Below, piece after piece: positions 18,847 through 26,654 of a stretch of DNA of 64,000 bases; the first letter of the stretch is position 1; every line of letters begins with the position of its first letter. The notes beneath the pieces were generated by a model. It did no database searches. It was given only the letters and a program-made list of their open reading frames with translations, and was not told where the DNA came from. The DNA comes from Nocardia vinacea NBRC 16497 (GTDB lineage Bacteria > Actinomycetota > Actinomycetes > Mycobacteriales > Mycobacteriaceae). Where the stretch lies: contig NZ_BAGN01000006.1 of assembly GCF_000308835.1 (NCBI RefSeq), forward strand, positions 96,933 through 160,932, given 5' to 3'. A program made the translations under genes and the position numbers.

Positions 18847-20391
18847 GTGAGCACTACTGCCGAGAAACTCGCCGACCTGCGCAAGAGACTGGAATTAGCG
18901 CAGGAACCGGCGGGCGAAGCGGGGGTGGCAAAGCGGGCGAAGAAGGGAATTCCAAGTGCCCGCGACCGGATCAATATGCTGTTGGATCCGGGAACCTTCG
19001 TGGAAATCGGTGCGCTGGTGCGGAAGCCGGGTGATCCGTCCGCGCTGTACGGCGACGGCGTGATCACCGGGCACGGCCTGGTCGAGGGGCGCCCGGTCGC
19101 GGTGTTCTCACACGACCAGACCGTTTACGGCGGTTCAGTCGGTGAGATGTTCGGCCGCAAGGTCGCCAAAATCATGGAGTACGCCGCGAAGGTCGGCTGC
19201 CCCGTGGTGGGCATCAACGATTCCGGCGGCGCGCGCGTGCAGGAGGCCGTGACCTCGTTGGCTTGGTACGCCGAGCTGGGCAATCGCGCCGAGCCGCTAT
19301 CGGGGATGGTGCCGCAGGTATCGCTGATTCTCGGCAAGTGCGCGGGTGGCGCGGTCTACGCGCCCATCAATACCGATGTGGTGGTGGCGACCGAAGAGGC
19401 GTACATGTTCGTCACCGGGCCCGGCGTGATCCGTGAGGTTACCGGCGAGGACGTGAGCCTCGAGGAACTCGGCGGCGCGAACAGTCAAGCGCAGTACGGC
19501 AATATCCACCACGTCGCCAAGGATGAGCAGGCCGCGTTCGAATGGGTGCGCACGTATTTGGGCTTCCTGCCGACGAGCTGCCAGGAGCAGCCGCCGATCG
19601 TGAATCCGGGTCTGGAACCGGAGATCACCGAATCGGATCTGGCACTGAATTCGATTGTCCCGGACTCGGATAATTCCGGGTACGACATGCACGACATCCT
19701 GTTGCGCATATTCGACGACGGTGATTTCCACGAGATCGGCGCCGCGGCGGGGCGCAATGTCATCACCGGATTCGCGCGGGTGGACGGCCGCAGCGTCGGT
19801 GTGGTCGCGAATCAGCCGATGGTGTACGCGGGTGCGCTCGACGCCAGGGCCTCGGATAAGGCCGCGCACTTCGTGCGGATGTGCGACGCGTTCGAGATTC
19901 CGCTCGTATTCGTCGTGGACACACCGGGATTCCTACCCGGTGTGGAACAGGAGAAGATCGGCGTCATCAAGCGCGGCGGCCGCTTCCTGTTCTCCTATGT
20001 CGAGGCGACCGTGCCGAAGGTGACCGTGGTTATCCGCAAGTCCTATGGCGGCGGCTATGCGGTGATGGGTTCGAAACAGCTCGGTGCGGACGTGAATCTG
20101 GCCTGGCCGACCGCGCGGATCGCGGTCATGGGCGCGGAGAGCGCGGTCAGCCTGATCGGCCGCAGGCAGATCGACGCGGCGCCGGAGGATCAGCGTGCCG
20201 CGGTGCGTCAGCAGATGATCGACTTCTACAACGCGACCGTGGCGACCCCGTGGGTCGCCGCGGAGCGCGGCTATATCGACGCCGTCATCGAACCGTCGAC
20301 CACCCGCCTGGAACTCCGTCGCGCTCTCCACCTCCTGCGCGATAAAGCCCTCACCCGCAACCCCCGCAAACACCACCTCCTGCCGCTCTGA
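18847..20391 (+). CDS. accD4: AccD4 acyl-CoA carboxylase beta (carboxyltransferase) subunit
   Basis: Carboxyltransferase subunit that, with AccA3 and AccD5-type partners elsewhere, carboxylates the long acyl-CoA used by Pks13. 514 residues with the two crotonase-like halves of the family. The first half has [14 protein letters not shown], the oxyanion region [12 protein letters not shown] and [11 protein letters not shown]. The second half has [29 protein letters not shown] and [16 protein letters not shown] start 28 bases after pks13, with GAGAGG upstream. Closing gene of the fadD32-pks13-accD4 unit; a strong hairpin follows. Confidence 0.96.
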   Translation: MSTTAEKLADLRKRLELAQEPAGEAGVAKRAKKGIPSARDRINMLLDPGTFVEIGALVRKPGDPSALYGDGVITGHGLVEGRPVAVFSHDQTVYGGSVGEMFGRKVAKIMEYAAKVGCPVVGINDSGGARVQEAVTSLAWYAELGNRAEPLSGMVPQVSLILGKCAGGAVYAPINTDVVVATEEAYMFVTGPGVIREVTGEDVSLEELGGANSQAQYGNIHHVAKDEQAAFEWVRTYLGFLPTSCQEQPPIVNPGLEPEITESDLALNSIVPDSDNSGYDMHDILLRIFDDGDFHEIGAAAGRNVITGFARVDGRSVGVVANQPMVYAGALDARASDKAAHFVRMCDAFEIPLVFVVDTPGFLPGVEQEKIGVIKRGGRFLFSYVEATVPKVTVVIRKSYGGGYAVMGSKQLGADVNLAWPTARIAVMGAESAVSLIGRRQIDAAPEDQRAAVRQQMIDFYNATVATPWVAAERGYIDAVIEPSTTRLELRRALHLLRDKALTRNPRKHHLLPL

Positions 20392-20400
20392 CGGCATCGG

Positions 20401-20425
20401 GCCGCATCCCCGGCGGGGATGCGGC
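20401..20425. terminator. Bidirectional terminator between accD4 and ppiA
   Basis: GCCGCATCCCC and GGGGATGCGGC form an 11-base perfect stem with a 3-nt loop between two convergent genes. There is no long T tract on either side. Confidence 0.7.
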
Positions 20426-20450
20426 CCGATGCTCTTCGCGGCAGCGGAAG

Positions 20451-20948
20451 TCAGGCGATGGTCGCCGACTCGATGACGACGTCGTCCTGCGGCACGTCCT
20501 GGTGCATGCCCGCCGAACCGGTGGATACCGCGGCGATCTTGTCGACCACCTCGGAGCCCTCGGCGACCTTGCCGAAGACCGCGTAGCCCCAGCCCTGCGG
20601 GGTCGGCGCGGAGTGGTTCAGGAAGCCGTTGTCGGAGATGTTGATGAAGAACTGCGCGGTGGCCGAATGCGGGTCGTTCGTGCGGGCCATCGCGACGGTG
20701 TACTTGTCGTTCTTCAGGCCGTTGTTCGCTTCGTTCTGAATCGGGGCCTGCGTGCCCTTCTGCTGCATCTCGGGGGTGAAGCCACCGCCCTGGATCATGA
20801 AACCCGGAATGACGCGGTGGAAGATTGTGCCGTTGTAGTGGCCGGCGTTCACGTAATTCACGAAGTTCGCGACGGTGTTCGGGGCCTTCGCGTCGTCGAG
20901 CTCCAGCACGATCTGTCCGTAGTTGGTTTCGAGATTCACCTTTGTCAT
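20451..20948 (-). CDS. ppiA: Cyclophilin-type peptidyl-prolyl cis-trans isomerase
   Basis: Cytosolic prolyl isomerase of 165 residues starting [18 protein letters not shown]. Cyclophilin signature residues are present: [13 protein letters not shown] (catalytic Arg), [17 protein letters not shown] and [14 protein letters not shown]. The frame stays open upstream into the repeat at 20989, but the ATG at 20948 is where similarity to the family begins, and it has AGGTGTGG upstream. It is convergent with accD4 and is not part of the cell-wall pathway. Confidence 0.93.
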   Translation of the reverse strand: MTKVNLETNYGQIVLELDDAKAPNTVANFVNYVNAGHYNGTIFHRVIPGFMIQGGGFTPEMQQKGTQAPIQNEANNGLKNDKYTVAMARTNDPHSATAQFFINISDNGFLNHSAPTPQGWGYAVFGKVAEGSEVVDKIAAVSTGSAGMHQDVPQDDVVIESATIA

Positions 20949-20988
20949 ACCCCACACCTTTCCATCGTGTCCGTTACCGGGCTCCCCC

Positions 20989-21108
20989 GCCTCCCCGGAT
21001 ATTTTGCCGGTCGTGAGTGCCGGGCGACCAGCGTCGCGGGCCGTCGGTATCGTGATCGGCCCGGTTATGGGCGTGCCCGGCGAGTTACCCATGTGCTAAC
21101 GAAATCAG
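20989..21108 (+). repeat. ~120-bp intergenic repeat, copy B
   Basis: Begins GCCTCCCCGGATATTTTGCC and ends GGGCGTGCCCGGCGAGTTAC, CCATGTGCTAACGAAATCAG. Matches copy A along its whole length with small indels. It lies in the 330-base gap between ppiA and the emb gene and faces copy B' across 36 bases. Confidence 0.88.
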
Positions 21109-21144
21109 TGGTCACCTCCTGGAAGTTTGTCGGATACCCGACAC

Positions 21145-21265
21145 CTGATTTCGTAAGAACATGGGTAACTCGCCGGGCACGCCCAGAACCTGCGCTGATG
21201 CTCAACCGCCGGACGCCGACGCAACGCGGGGCGCACCCGAGTCTGGCCTGAAGACGCGGGGAGGC
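21145..21265 (-). repeat. ~120-bp intergenic repeat, copy B' (inverted)
   Basis: Read on the - strand it begins GCCTCCCCGCGTCTTCAGG and ends GGGCGTGCCCGGCGAGTTAC, CCATGTTCTTACGAAATCAG. Its last 40 bases differ from copy B at two positions, so B and B' make a near-perfect 40-nt-arm inverted repeat with a 36-nt centre. The outer end touches the ribosome binding site of the emb gene at 21279. Its GCGTCTTCAGGCCAGACTCG end is shared with copy C at 31909. Confidence 0.88.
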
Positions 21266-21278
21266 GGGGGAGCTACCA

Positions 21279-24200
21279 TTGCCAACCGTGCCCGACGTCG
21301 CTACCGCTGTCTTGACAAAACCGCCTGCCGCGCCCGAAATCGCACCGAGCGATTTCCGAACCGCGCGCCTCGTCGCGCTGGTCGCCGGCTTGCTCGGCGC
21401 ACTGTTCGCGCTGGCAGCTCCGTTCTTACCGGTCAGCCAGACCACCGCGACGCTGAATTGGCCGCAGGACGGCGCGCTCAACAGTGTGCAGGCGCCGCTG
21501 ATGTCGCAGGTGCCGATCGATCTCGACGCCCGCATTCCGTGTTCGGCAATTGATCAGCTGCCGAGTTACGGCGGGATGCTGCTGGCCACCGCGCCGCCGC
21601 AGGGCGACCGGGCCTCGCTCGAGGCGATGTTCGTGCGGGTCTCGGACACCACGGTGGATGTGGTCGACCGCAATGCCGTGGTCGCCTCGGCCGAGCGTGC
21701 GCAGCTGGGCGCGTGCACGTCGATCACCATCAGCTCCGACATCAATCGGACCAGGGCGTCGTTCGACGGTGTGACCACGACCATCGAGCGGCCGGTCGAG
21801 GGCGCGGCGCCCGGGACGACGCAGAAGGTCGAGGTGCCGGTCGAGGGGCAGCTGAACGGCGATCTGCGGCCGCAGGTGGTCGGCGTCTTCACCGATCTGA
21901 AGGGCGCGGTGCCCACCGGCCTTTCGTTCCACATGACGGTGGACACCCGCTTCTCCTCCAGCCCGACCCCGGTCAAGTTGGTCGCGATGATCGCGGCGGT
22001 GCTGTGCACGCTGATCGCGCTCGGCGCACTGGCTCGGCTCGACGGCAGTGACGGGCGCGGGCACCGCCGGTTCCTGCCCGCCAACTGGCTGAAGCCGAAC
22101 TGGGCGGACGGCGCGGTCGTCGGCACGCTGCTGCTGTGGCATTTCGTCGGCGCCAATACTTCCGACGACGGCTACATCCTGAGCATGGTGCGGGTGGCGC
22201 CGCACGCGGGCTATATGGCCAACTACTTCCGCTGGTACGGCGTGCCGGAGGCGCCGTTCGGCTGGTATTACTACGTCATCCAGGCCTTCTCGGAGATCTC
22301 TACGGCGAGCCCGTGGGTCCGGCTGCCCGCGCTGTTCTGCGCAATTCTCTGTTGGATGGTGATCAGCCGCGAGGTGGTGCCCCGGCTCGGGCGTGGGGTG
22401 CGCAACAGCAAGGTGGCGTTGTGGACCGGTGGGCTGGTCTTCCTGGCGTTCTGGCTGCCGTTCGACAACGGTCTGCGCTCGGAGCCGATCGTCGCGCTCG
22501 GCGCGCTGCTGACCTGGGTGTCGATCGAGCGGGCCATTGCCACGGGTCGACTGCTTCCGGCCGCGGTGGCGATTCTGGTGGCCGCGTTCACCTTGGCGGC
22601 GGCACCGACCGGTCTGATGTGTGTGGCGGCGCTGCTCGCCGGTATCCGGCCGCTGGTGCGGATCGTGGTGCGGCGGCATCGGCAGTTCGCGGCGCAGGGC
22701 GTTGGCAAGTGGGGTTCGACGCTGCCGCTGCTCGCGCCGATCGCGGCGGCGGGTCTGCTGGTGCTGATCGTGGTCTACAGCGACCAGACCTTCGCCGGAA
22801 TCCAGGAGGCCAACCGGGTGCGGCAGGTGACCGGCCCGAATCTGGCCTGGTACGAGGACTACCTGCGTTACTACTACCTGTTCGTGGAGACCGTCGACGG
22901 ATCGCTGTCGCGCCGCTTCGCCTTCCTGATCATGCTGCTGTGCCTGTTCACCACCATGCTGGTGCTGTTGCGGCGCAGGCAGGTTCCCGGCATCGCCAGC
23001 GGTCCGACCTGGCGGCTGATGGGCGTGGTCTTCGGAACCATCTTCTTCATGATGTTCAACCCGACGAAGTGGACCCACCACTTCGGCGCGTACGCGGGCA
23101 TCGCCGGATCACTGGCCGCGGTCACCGCGGTGGCGGTTTCGGCAAGTGCGTTGCGGGCCAGGAAGAATCGGGCGATCTTCCTCGCCGGATTGCTGTTCGT
23201 GCTGGCGATCGCGTTCTCGGGCATCAACGGCTACTGGTACGTGTCCAGCTTCGGCGTGCCTTGGTTCGACAAGCGGATCTCGCTGCACGGCTACCAATCG
23301 AACACGTTCATGCTGGTGCTGTTCGGGCTGGCGCTGGCGCTGGTCGCCTGGTCGGCGCTGCGCGAGGATTACACCAGGCCGCAGCCGTCGGCGAAGTCGG
23401 TGCGCGGCAAGCGGATTCGCAAGTTCGCCGCGATCCCGCTGACCGTCGTCGCCGCGCTGATGGTGCTGCTCGAGGTGTTCTCGCTGGTCAAGGGTGCGGT
23501 GGCGCAGTACCCGGCCTATTCGCTCGCGCGCTCGAATTTCGATGCGGTGCAGGGTAATTCGTGCGGTCTCGCCAATGATGTGCTGGTGGAACCGGATGTG
23601 AACAAAGGCAACGGCATGCTCACGCCGATCATCGATCCGGCGAATCCGCCGAAGAACGGTGATCCGCTGGCCGGCGCCGATCCGGTCGGCTTCGATCCGA
23701 ACGGTGTGCCCGAGAAGCTCAGCGCCGACACCATCGAGGTGAAGCCGGGCACCGGCAACACCTCCACGCAGTCGGTCGGTCCGGTCGGCGCGGACGGGCA
23801 GAACGCGGGCACCGACGGCGGTTACGGCGCGACCGGTGTCAACGGCAGCCGGGCCACCCTGCCCTTCGGCCTCGACCCGGCCACCACACCGGTGATGGGC
23901 AGCTACCAGGGCGGCGTGCAGCAGCCCGCGCATCTGGTCTCCAGCTGGTACCAGCTGGCGCCGCGCTCGGATGATCATCCGCTGGTGGTCATTTCGGCTG
24001 CGGGCCGCATCCTGTCCGTCGACGACACCGGCGACACCAGGTACGGCCAGTCGCTGACCGTCGACTACGGCAAGCACCTGCCCGACGGCAGTGTGCAGAT
24101 GCTCGGCACCTACCTGCCGCGTGATATCGGTCCGTTCCCGTCGTGGCGCAATCTGCGCATCCCGCTCGACGAGATCGCGCCCGATGCCGATGCGGTGCGC

Positions 24201-24656
24201 ATTGTCGCCAACGACCCGATTCTGATCGGCGATCAGTGGCTGGCGTTCACCCCGCCGCGGATGCCGAAGTTGGCCACGCTCAACAGCTTTATCGGCTCCG
24301 AGCAGCCGGTGCTGCTGGACTGGGCGGTCGGGCTGCAGTTCCCGTGCCAGCGGCCGCTGGACCACAAGAACGGGGTGGCCGAGGTGCCCGGGTACCGGAT
24401 CCTGCCGGACCGGCCACTGGCCATCAGCTCGACGAATACCTGGCAGGCCGAGGAATTCGGTGGGCTCTTGGGCTTCAGCCAGATGCTGGCGAAGTCGAGC
24501 ACCATTCCGACGTATATGAAGAACGACTGGGCGCGGGACTGGGGTTCGCTGGAGCGCTACGACCAGTACTACCCGAATGCGGTTCCGGCCAAGTTGAATA
24601 CGGGTACGGCCAGCCGTTCCGGACTCTGGTCGCCCGGACAACTGCGCGTGTTCTAA
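21279..24656 (+). CDS. Emb-family arabinofuranosyltransferase (EmbC/EmbB-like)
   Basis: Large GT-C membrane enzyme (1125 residues) that polymerises arabinan from decaprenyl-phosphoryl-arabinose at the outer face of the membrane. First transmembrane segment near residue 30, an extracytoplasmic domain to about 225, then the GT-C motif region SDDGYILSMVRV, MMFNPTKWTHHFG and further membrane segments. The C-terminal carbohydrate-binding half follows to a SRSGLWSPGQLRVF tail, which resembles EmbC/EmbB ends. The Met in GYILSM aligns with EmbB Met306, the ethambutol-resistance position in M. tuberculosis. A TTG start is chosen because GGGGGAG lies about 9 bases upstream; a GTG nine bases later is the alternative. 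Which of EmbA/B/C it matches needs a tree. Confidence 0.93.
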   Translation: MPTVPDVATAVLTKPPAAPEIAPSDFRTARLVALVAGLLGALFALAAPFLPVSQTTATLNWPQDGALNSVQAPLMSQVPIDLDARIPCSAIDQLPSYGGMLLATAPPQGDRASLEAMFVRVSDTTVDVVDRNAVVASAERAQLGACTSITISSDINRTRASFDGVTTTIERPVEGAAPGTTQKVEVPVEGQLNGDLRPQVVGVFTDLKGAVPTGLSFHMTVDTRFSSSPTPVKLVAMIAAVLCTLIALGALARLDGSDGRGHRRFLPANWLKPNWADGAVVGTLLLWHFVGANTSDDGYILSMVRVAPHAGYMANYFRWYGVPEAPFGWYYYVIQAFSEISTASPWVRLPALFCAILCWMVISREVVPRLGRGVRNSKVALWTGGLVFLAFWLPFDNGLRSEPIVALGALLTWVSIERAIATGRLLPAAVAILVAAFTLAAAPTGLMCVAALLAGIRPLVRIVVRRHRQFAAQGVGKWGSTLPLLAPIAAAGLLVLIVVYSDQTFAGIQEANRVRQVTGPNLAWYEDYLRYYYLFVETVDGSLSRRFAFLIMLLCLFTTMLVLLRRRQVPGIASGPTWRLMGVVFGTIFFMMFNPTKWTHHFGAYAGIAGSLAAVTAVAVSASALRARKNRAIFLAGLLFVLAIAFSGINGYWYVSSFGVPWFDKRISLHGYQSNTFMLVLFGLALALVAWSALREDYTRPQPSAKSVRGKRIRKFAAIPLTVVAALMVLLEVFSLVKGAVAQYPAYSLARSNFDAVQGNSCGLANDVLVEPDVNKGNGMLTPIIDPANPPKNGDPLAGADPVGFDPNGVPEKLSADTIEVKPGTGNTSTQSVGPVGADGQNAGTDGGYGATGVNGSRATLPFGLDPATTPVMGSYQGGVQQPAHLVSSWYQLAPRSDDHPLVVISAAGRILSVDDTGDTRYGQSLTVDYGKHLPDGSVQMLGTYLPRDIGPFPSWRNLRIPLDEIAPDADAVRIVANDPILIGDQWLAFTPPRMPKLATLNSFIGSEQPVLLDWAVGLQFPCQRPLDHKNGVAEVPGYRILPDRPLAISSTNTWQAEEFGGLLGFSQMLAKSSTIPTYMKNDWARDWGSLERYDQYYPNAVPAKLNTGTASRSGLWSPGQLRVF

Positions 24657-24670
24657 CTCGTAGCTATACC

Positions 24671-24707
24671 GGCCCGTCGAATCGGAACTCCACCGATTCG
24701 GCGGGCC
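24671..24707 (+). terminator. Terminator after the + strand emb gene
   Basis: GGCCCGTCGAATCGG and CCGATTCGGCGGGCC form a 15-base stem with one G-T pair and a 7-nt loop, then TGTCCTATATC. About 225 further bases up to 24932 hold no recognisable gene. Confidence 0.75.
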
Positions 24708-24932
24708 TGTCCTATATCTAAATGCGACCGCGCGGAATGTTTGTCATAGTGCGGCGCTGTTCGCCCCGCGGAACTCGACTGCCTATTCGTGAGCCCACAC
24801 AGACGAAAGCGTGGTGTGGTGCCCAACCGCGTGTGGCCTGTGCTTACGTGTCCTGGACAGCGAAAGGCCGCCGCGTTGGCGATTCGCGCCATTGCGACGG
24901 CCGGGTGGTCGGGTGGTCGATGAACGGCGGGC

Positions 24933-25094
24933 TCAGACTTTTGCCATACGCAGGCCGAGTTCACGACGGAGTAGCTCTTGTGGGGTTTGGCGGGATAACA
25001 CACGCAGCACTGCCGGTCGAAGCTCCCGTAGTTCATCTTCGGTAAGCAGTCCGACGAGGTCGCGCAGATCCATATCATCGAAGGCCGCGGTCAT
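24933..25094 (-). CDS. Small hypothetical protein (53 aa), doubtful
   Basis: Open frame with ATG at 25094 giving a small charged protein with an acidic start (MTAAFDDMDLRDLV) and a Leu/Arg/Glu-rich amphipathic helix (LLTEDELRELRPAVLRVL). Codon third positions look GC-rich as in real genes nearby, but no good ribosome binding site is visible. No family is recognised. It sits on the same strand and just downstream of the HxlR gene. Confidence 0.35.
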   Translation of the reverse strand: MTAAFDDMDLRDLVGLLTEDELRELRPAVLRVLSRQTPQELLRRELGLRMAKV

Positions 25095-25158
25095 GAATAA
25101 AAGGTTAAGGCCAGCTTCACCGCTGGGAAGGCATTCGTGGCCAACTTTTACGACATGG

Positions 25159-25560
25159 TCACGCTGGTTCACCGTCGTAACGTGCGCGTGCCGCGAACAC
25201 TTCGTCCATGCGATCTTCGGCCCAGGTTTTTATGGCGTGCATCACAGGCTGCAGGCTGTGACCGAGCGCGGTGAGTTCGTAGTCGACGCGGACCGGCACC
25301 TCGGCGGTGATCCGGCGTTCGAGTAGGCCGTCGCGTTCCAGAGTGCGCAGGGTTTGGGTGAGCATTTTGGGGCTGACGCCGGAGATGATGCGGTTGATCT
25401 CGGCGTAGCGCAGCGGGCCGTCCGCGAGGGCGTTGAGTATCAGGCTGACCCATTTGTCGCTGATCCGGTCCAGCAGTTGGCGGGTGGGGCATTCGGCAAT
25501 GTAGGCATCGTATTGCTGCTTTGCCAGGTCACGGCGTTGCGCCGCAGTTGTTGTCGCCAT
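25159..25560 (-). CDS. HxlR-family transcriptional regulator
   Basis: Winged-helix regulator of 133 residues. CPTRQLLDRISDKWVSLILNAL is the usual HxlR opening with the conserved Cys, ADGPLRYAEINRIISGVSPK the recognition region, and MLTQTLRTLERDGLLERR the wing. HxlR proteins often sense electrophiles or oxidants through that Cys and control a neighbouring oxidoreductase gene. The ATG at 25560 has GAGGAAG upstream. It is divergent from the quinone-oxidoreductase-type gene at 25672, and the shared 111-base gap holds inverted repeats, so it probably controls that gene and itself. Confidence 0.93.
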   Translation of the reverse strand: MATTTAAQRRDLAKQQYDAYIAECPTRQLLDRISDKWVSLILNALADGPLRYAEINRIISGVSPKMLTQTLRTLERDGLLERRITAEVPVRVDYELTALGHSLQPVMHAIKTWAEDRMDEVFAARARYDGEPA

Positions 25561-25590
25561 CTGCTTCCTCGGACGATCGTTACGTACTTC

Positions 25591-25619
25591 TGGGTAACTA
25601 CTACCCAATGGATAGTAGC
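25591..25619. promoter_or_regulatory. Probable HxlR operator in the divergent promoter
   Basis: TGGGTA (25591-25596) is inversely matched by TACCCA (25602-25607), and an overlapping pair CTACTA and TAGTAG follows (25598-25619). This compact symmetric site sits in the middle of the intergenic region between the HxlR gene and its divergent partner. Confidence 0.55.
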
Positions 25620-25671
25620 TGACCTTAGGTTTGTCGACGAATTCGTATCTCGACAAGCGATAGGAAGCGCC

Positions 25672-26607
25672 ATGCGTGCGGTAGTAGTCCGCCACCCCGG
25701 TCCGAAGGCCGTCGTGGAAATCATCGAGGTGCCGACGCCCGAGCCCGGGCCCGGCGCGGTTCGGGTGAAAGTCGCTGCGGCAACGGTCAATCCGGTGGAC
25801 CTCATGGTCCGTAACGGCGTCGGCGGGACCCCGTTCGCCGCCCCGCGCGACCAGTGGGGGATCGGCTGGGATGTCGCCGGCGTCATCGACGCCGTCGGTG
25901 CCGGTGCCGGTGCCGATTTCGCGGTGGGGCAGGCGGTGATCGGTATCAGCGACCGTCTCGATGTCGCGTTGGCCGCGCAATCCGACTATGTCGTGCTCGA
26001 AGCCCAAAATGTGGCCCCCGCACCGACTTCCGTACCGGCGACAGCGGCGGCCACCATTCCGCTCAACGGTCTCACCGCCCTCCAGGCCCTGGCCGCCCTC
26101 GAGCTGACCGCCGCCGATTCCCTCCTCATCACCGGCGCGGCAGGCGCGGTAGGCGGCTTCGCCGTCGAACTCGCCGCGGCCCAGGGCATCCGAGTAATCG
26201 CCTCCGCTTCCGCTGCCGACGAACCCACCGTCCGCTCCCTTGGCGCCACCGACTTCATCCCCCGTGGAGCGAACCTCCCGGATGCCGTCCGCGCTCTCGT
26301 CCCCGGCGGCGTAACCGCGGCCCTCGACGCCGCGGCGCTCGGCCCCGAAACACTCGCCGCCGTCCGCGCCCGCGGCCGCTTCGTCTCCATCAGTGTCCCC
26401 GCCACTCCGATCCCCTTGCGCGGCACCGAGGTAACCACCGTGCTGGTCCACGCCGACCGCCCCCAACTCGACGAACTCGTCGCTCTGGTGGACAAAGGCC
26501 ACCTCACCCTCCGGGTAGCCGAAACCTACCCCTTGGCTGCGGTAACCGCCGCCCACCAGCGTCTCGCGTCCGGTGGTCTCCGCGGTCGTCTCGTACTCAT
26601 CCCCTAA
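25672..26607 (+). CDS. NAD(P)H quinone oxidoreductase-type medium-chain dehydrogenase
   Basis: Medium-chain dehydrogenase/reductase of 311 residues, most like the zinc-free quinone oxidoreductase branch. An N-terminal GroES-like fold (MRAVVVRHPG ... GWDVAGVIDAVG), then the NADPH-binding Rossmann motif LLITGAAGAVGGFAVELA. No Cys ligands for a structural zinc are visible. The ATG has AGGAAG upstream. It is likely controlled by the divergent HxlR gene and to act on a reactive carbonyl or quinone; the substrate is unknown. The pair lies between two emb genes that face each other, and has no obvious cell-wall role. Confidence 0.9.
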   Translation: MRAVVVRHPGPKAVVEIIEVPTPEPGPGAVRVKVAAATVNPVDLMVRNGVGGTPFAAPRDQWGIGWDVAGVIDAVGAGAGADFAVGQAVIGISDRLDVALAAQSDYVVLEAQNVAPAPTSVPATAAATIPLNGLTALQALAALELTAADSLLITGAAGAVGGFAVELAAAQGIRVIASASAADEPTVRSLGATDFIPRGANLPDAVRALVPGGVTAALDAAALGPETLAAVRARGRFVSISVPATPIPLRGTEVTTVLVHADRPQLDELVALVDKGHLTLRVAETYPLAAVTAAHQRLASGGLRGRLVLIP

Positions 26608-26654
26608 TTCCTCGAATTGTGTTCAGGCCGAAAGCACGCAGGCCGTGGAATGGG

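Noticed and set aside
20949..21092. Upstream extension of ppiA into the repeat
   Set aside because: The extra residues also begin MGNSPGTP from the repeat; cyclophilin similarity starts at the ATG at 20948.
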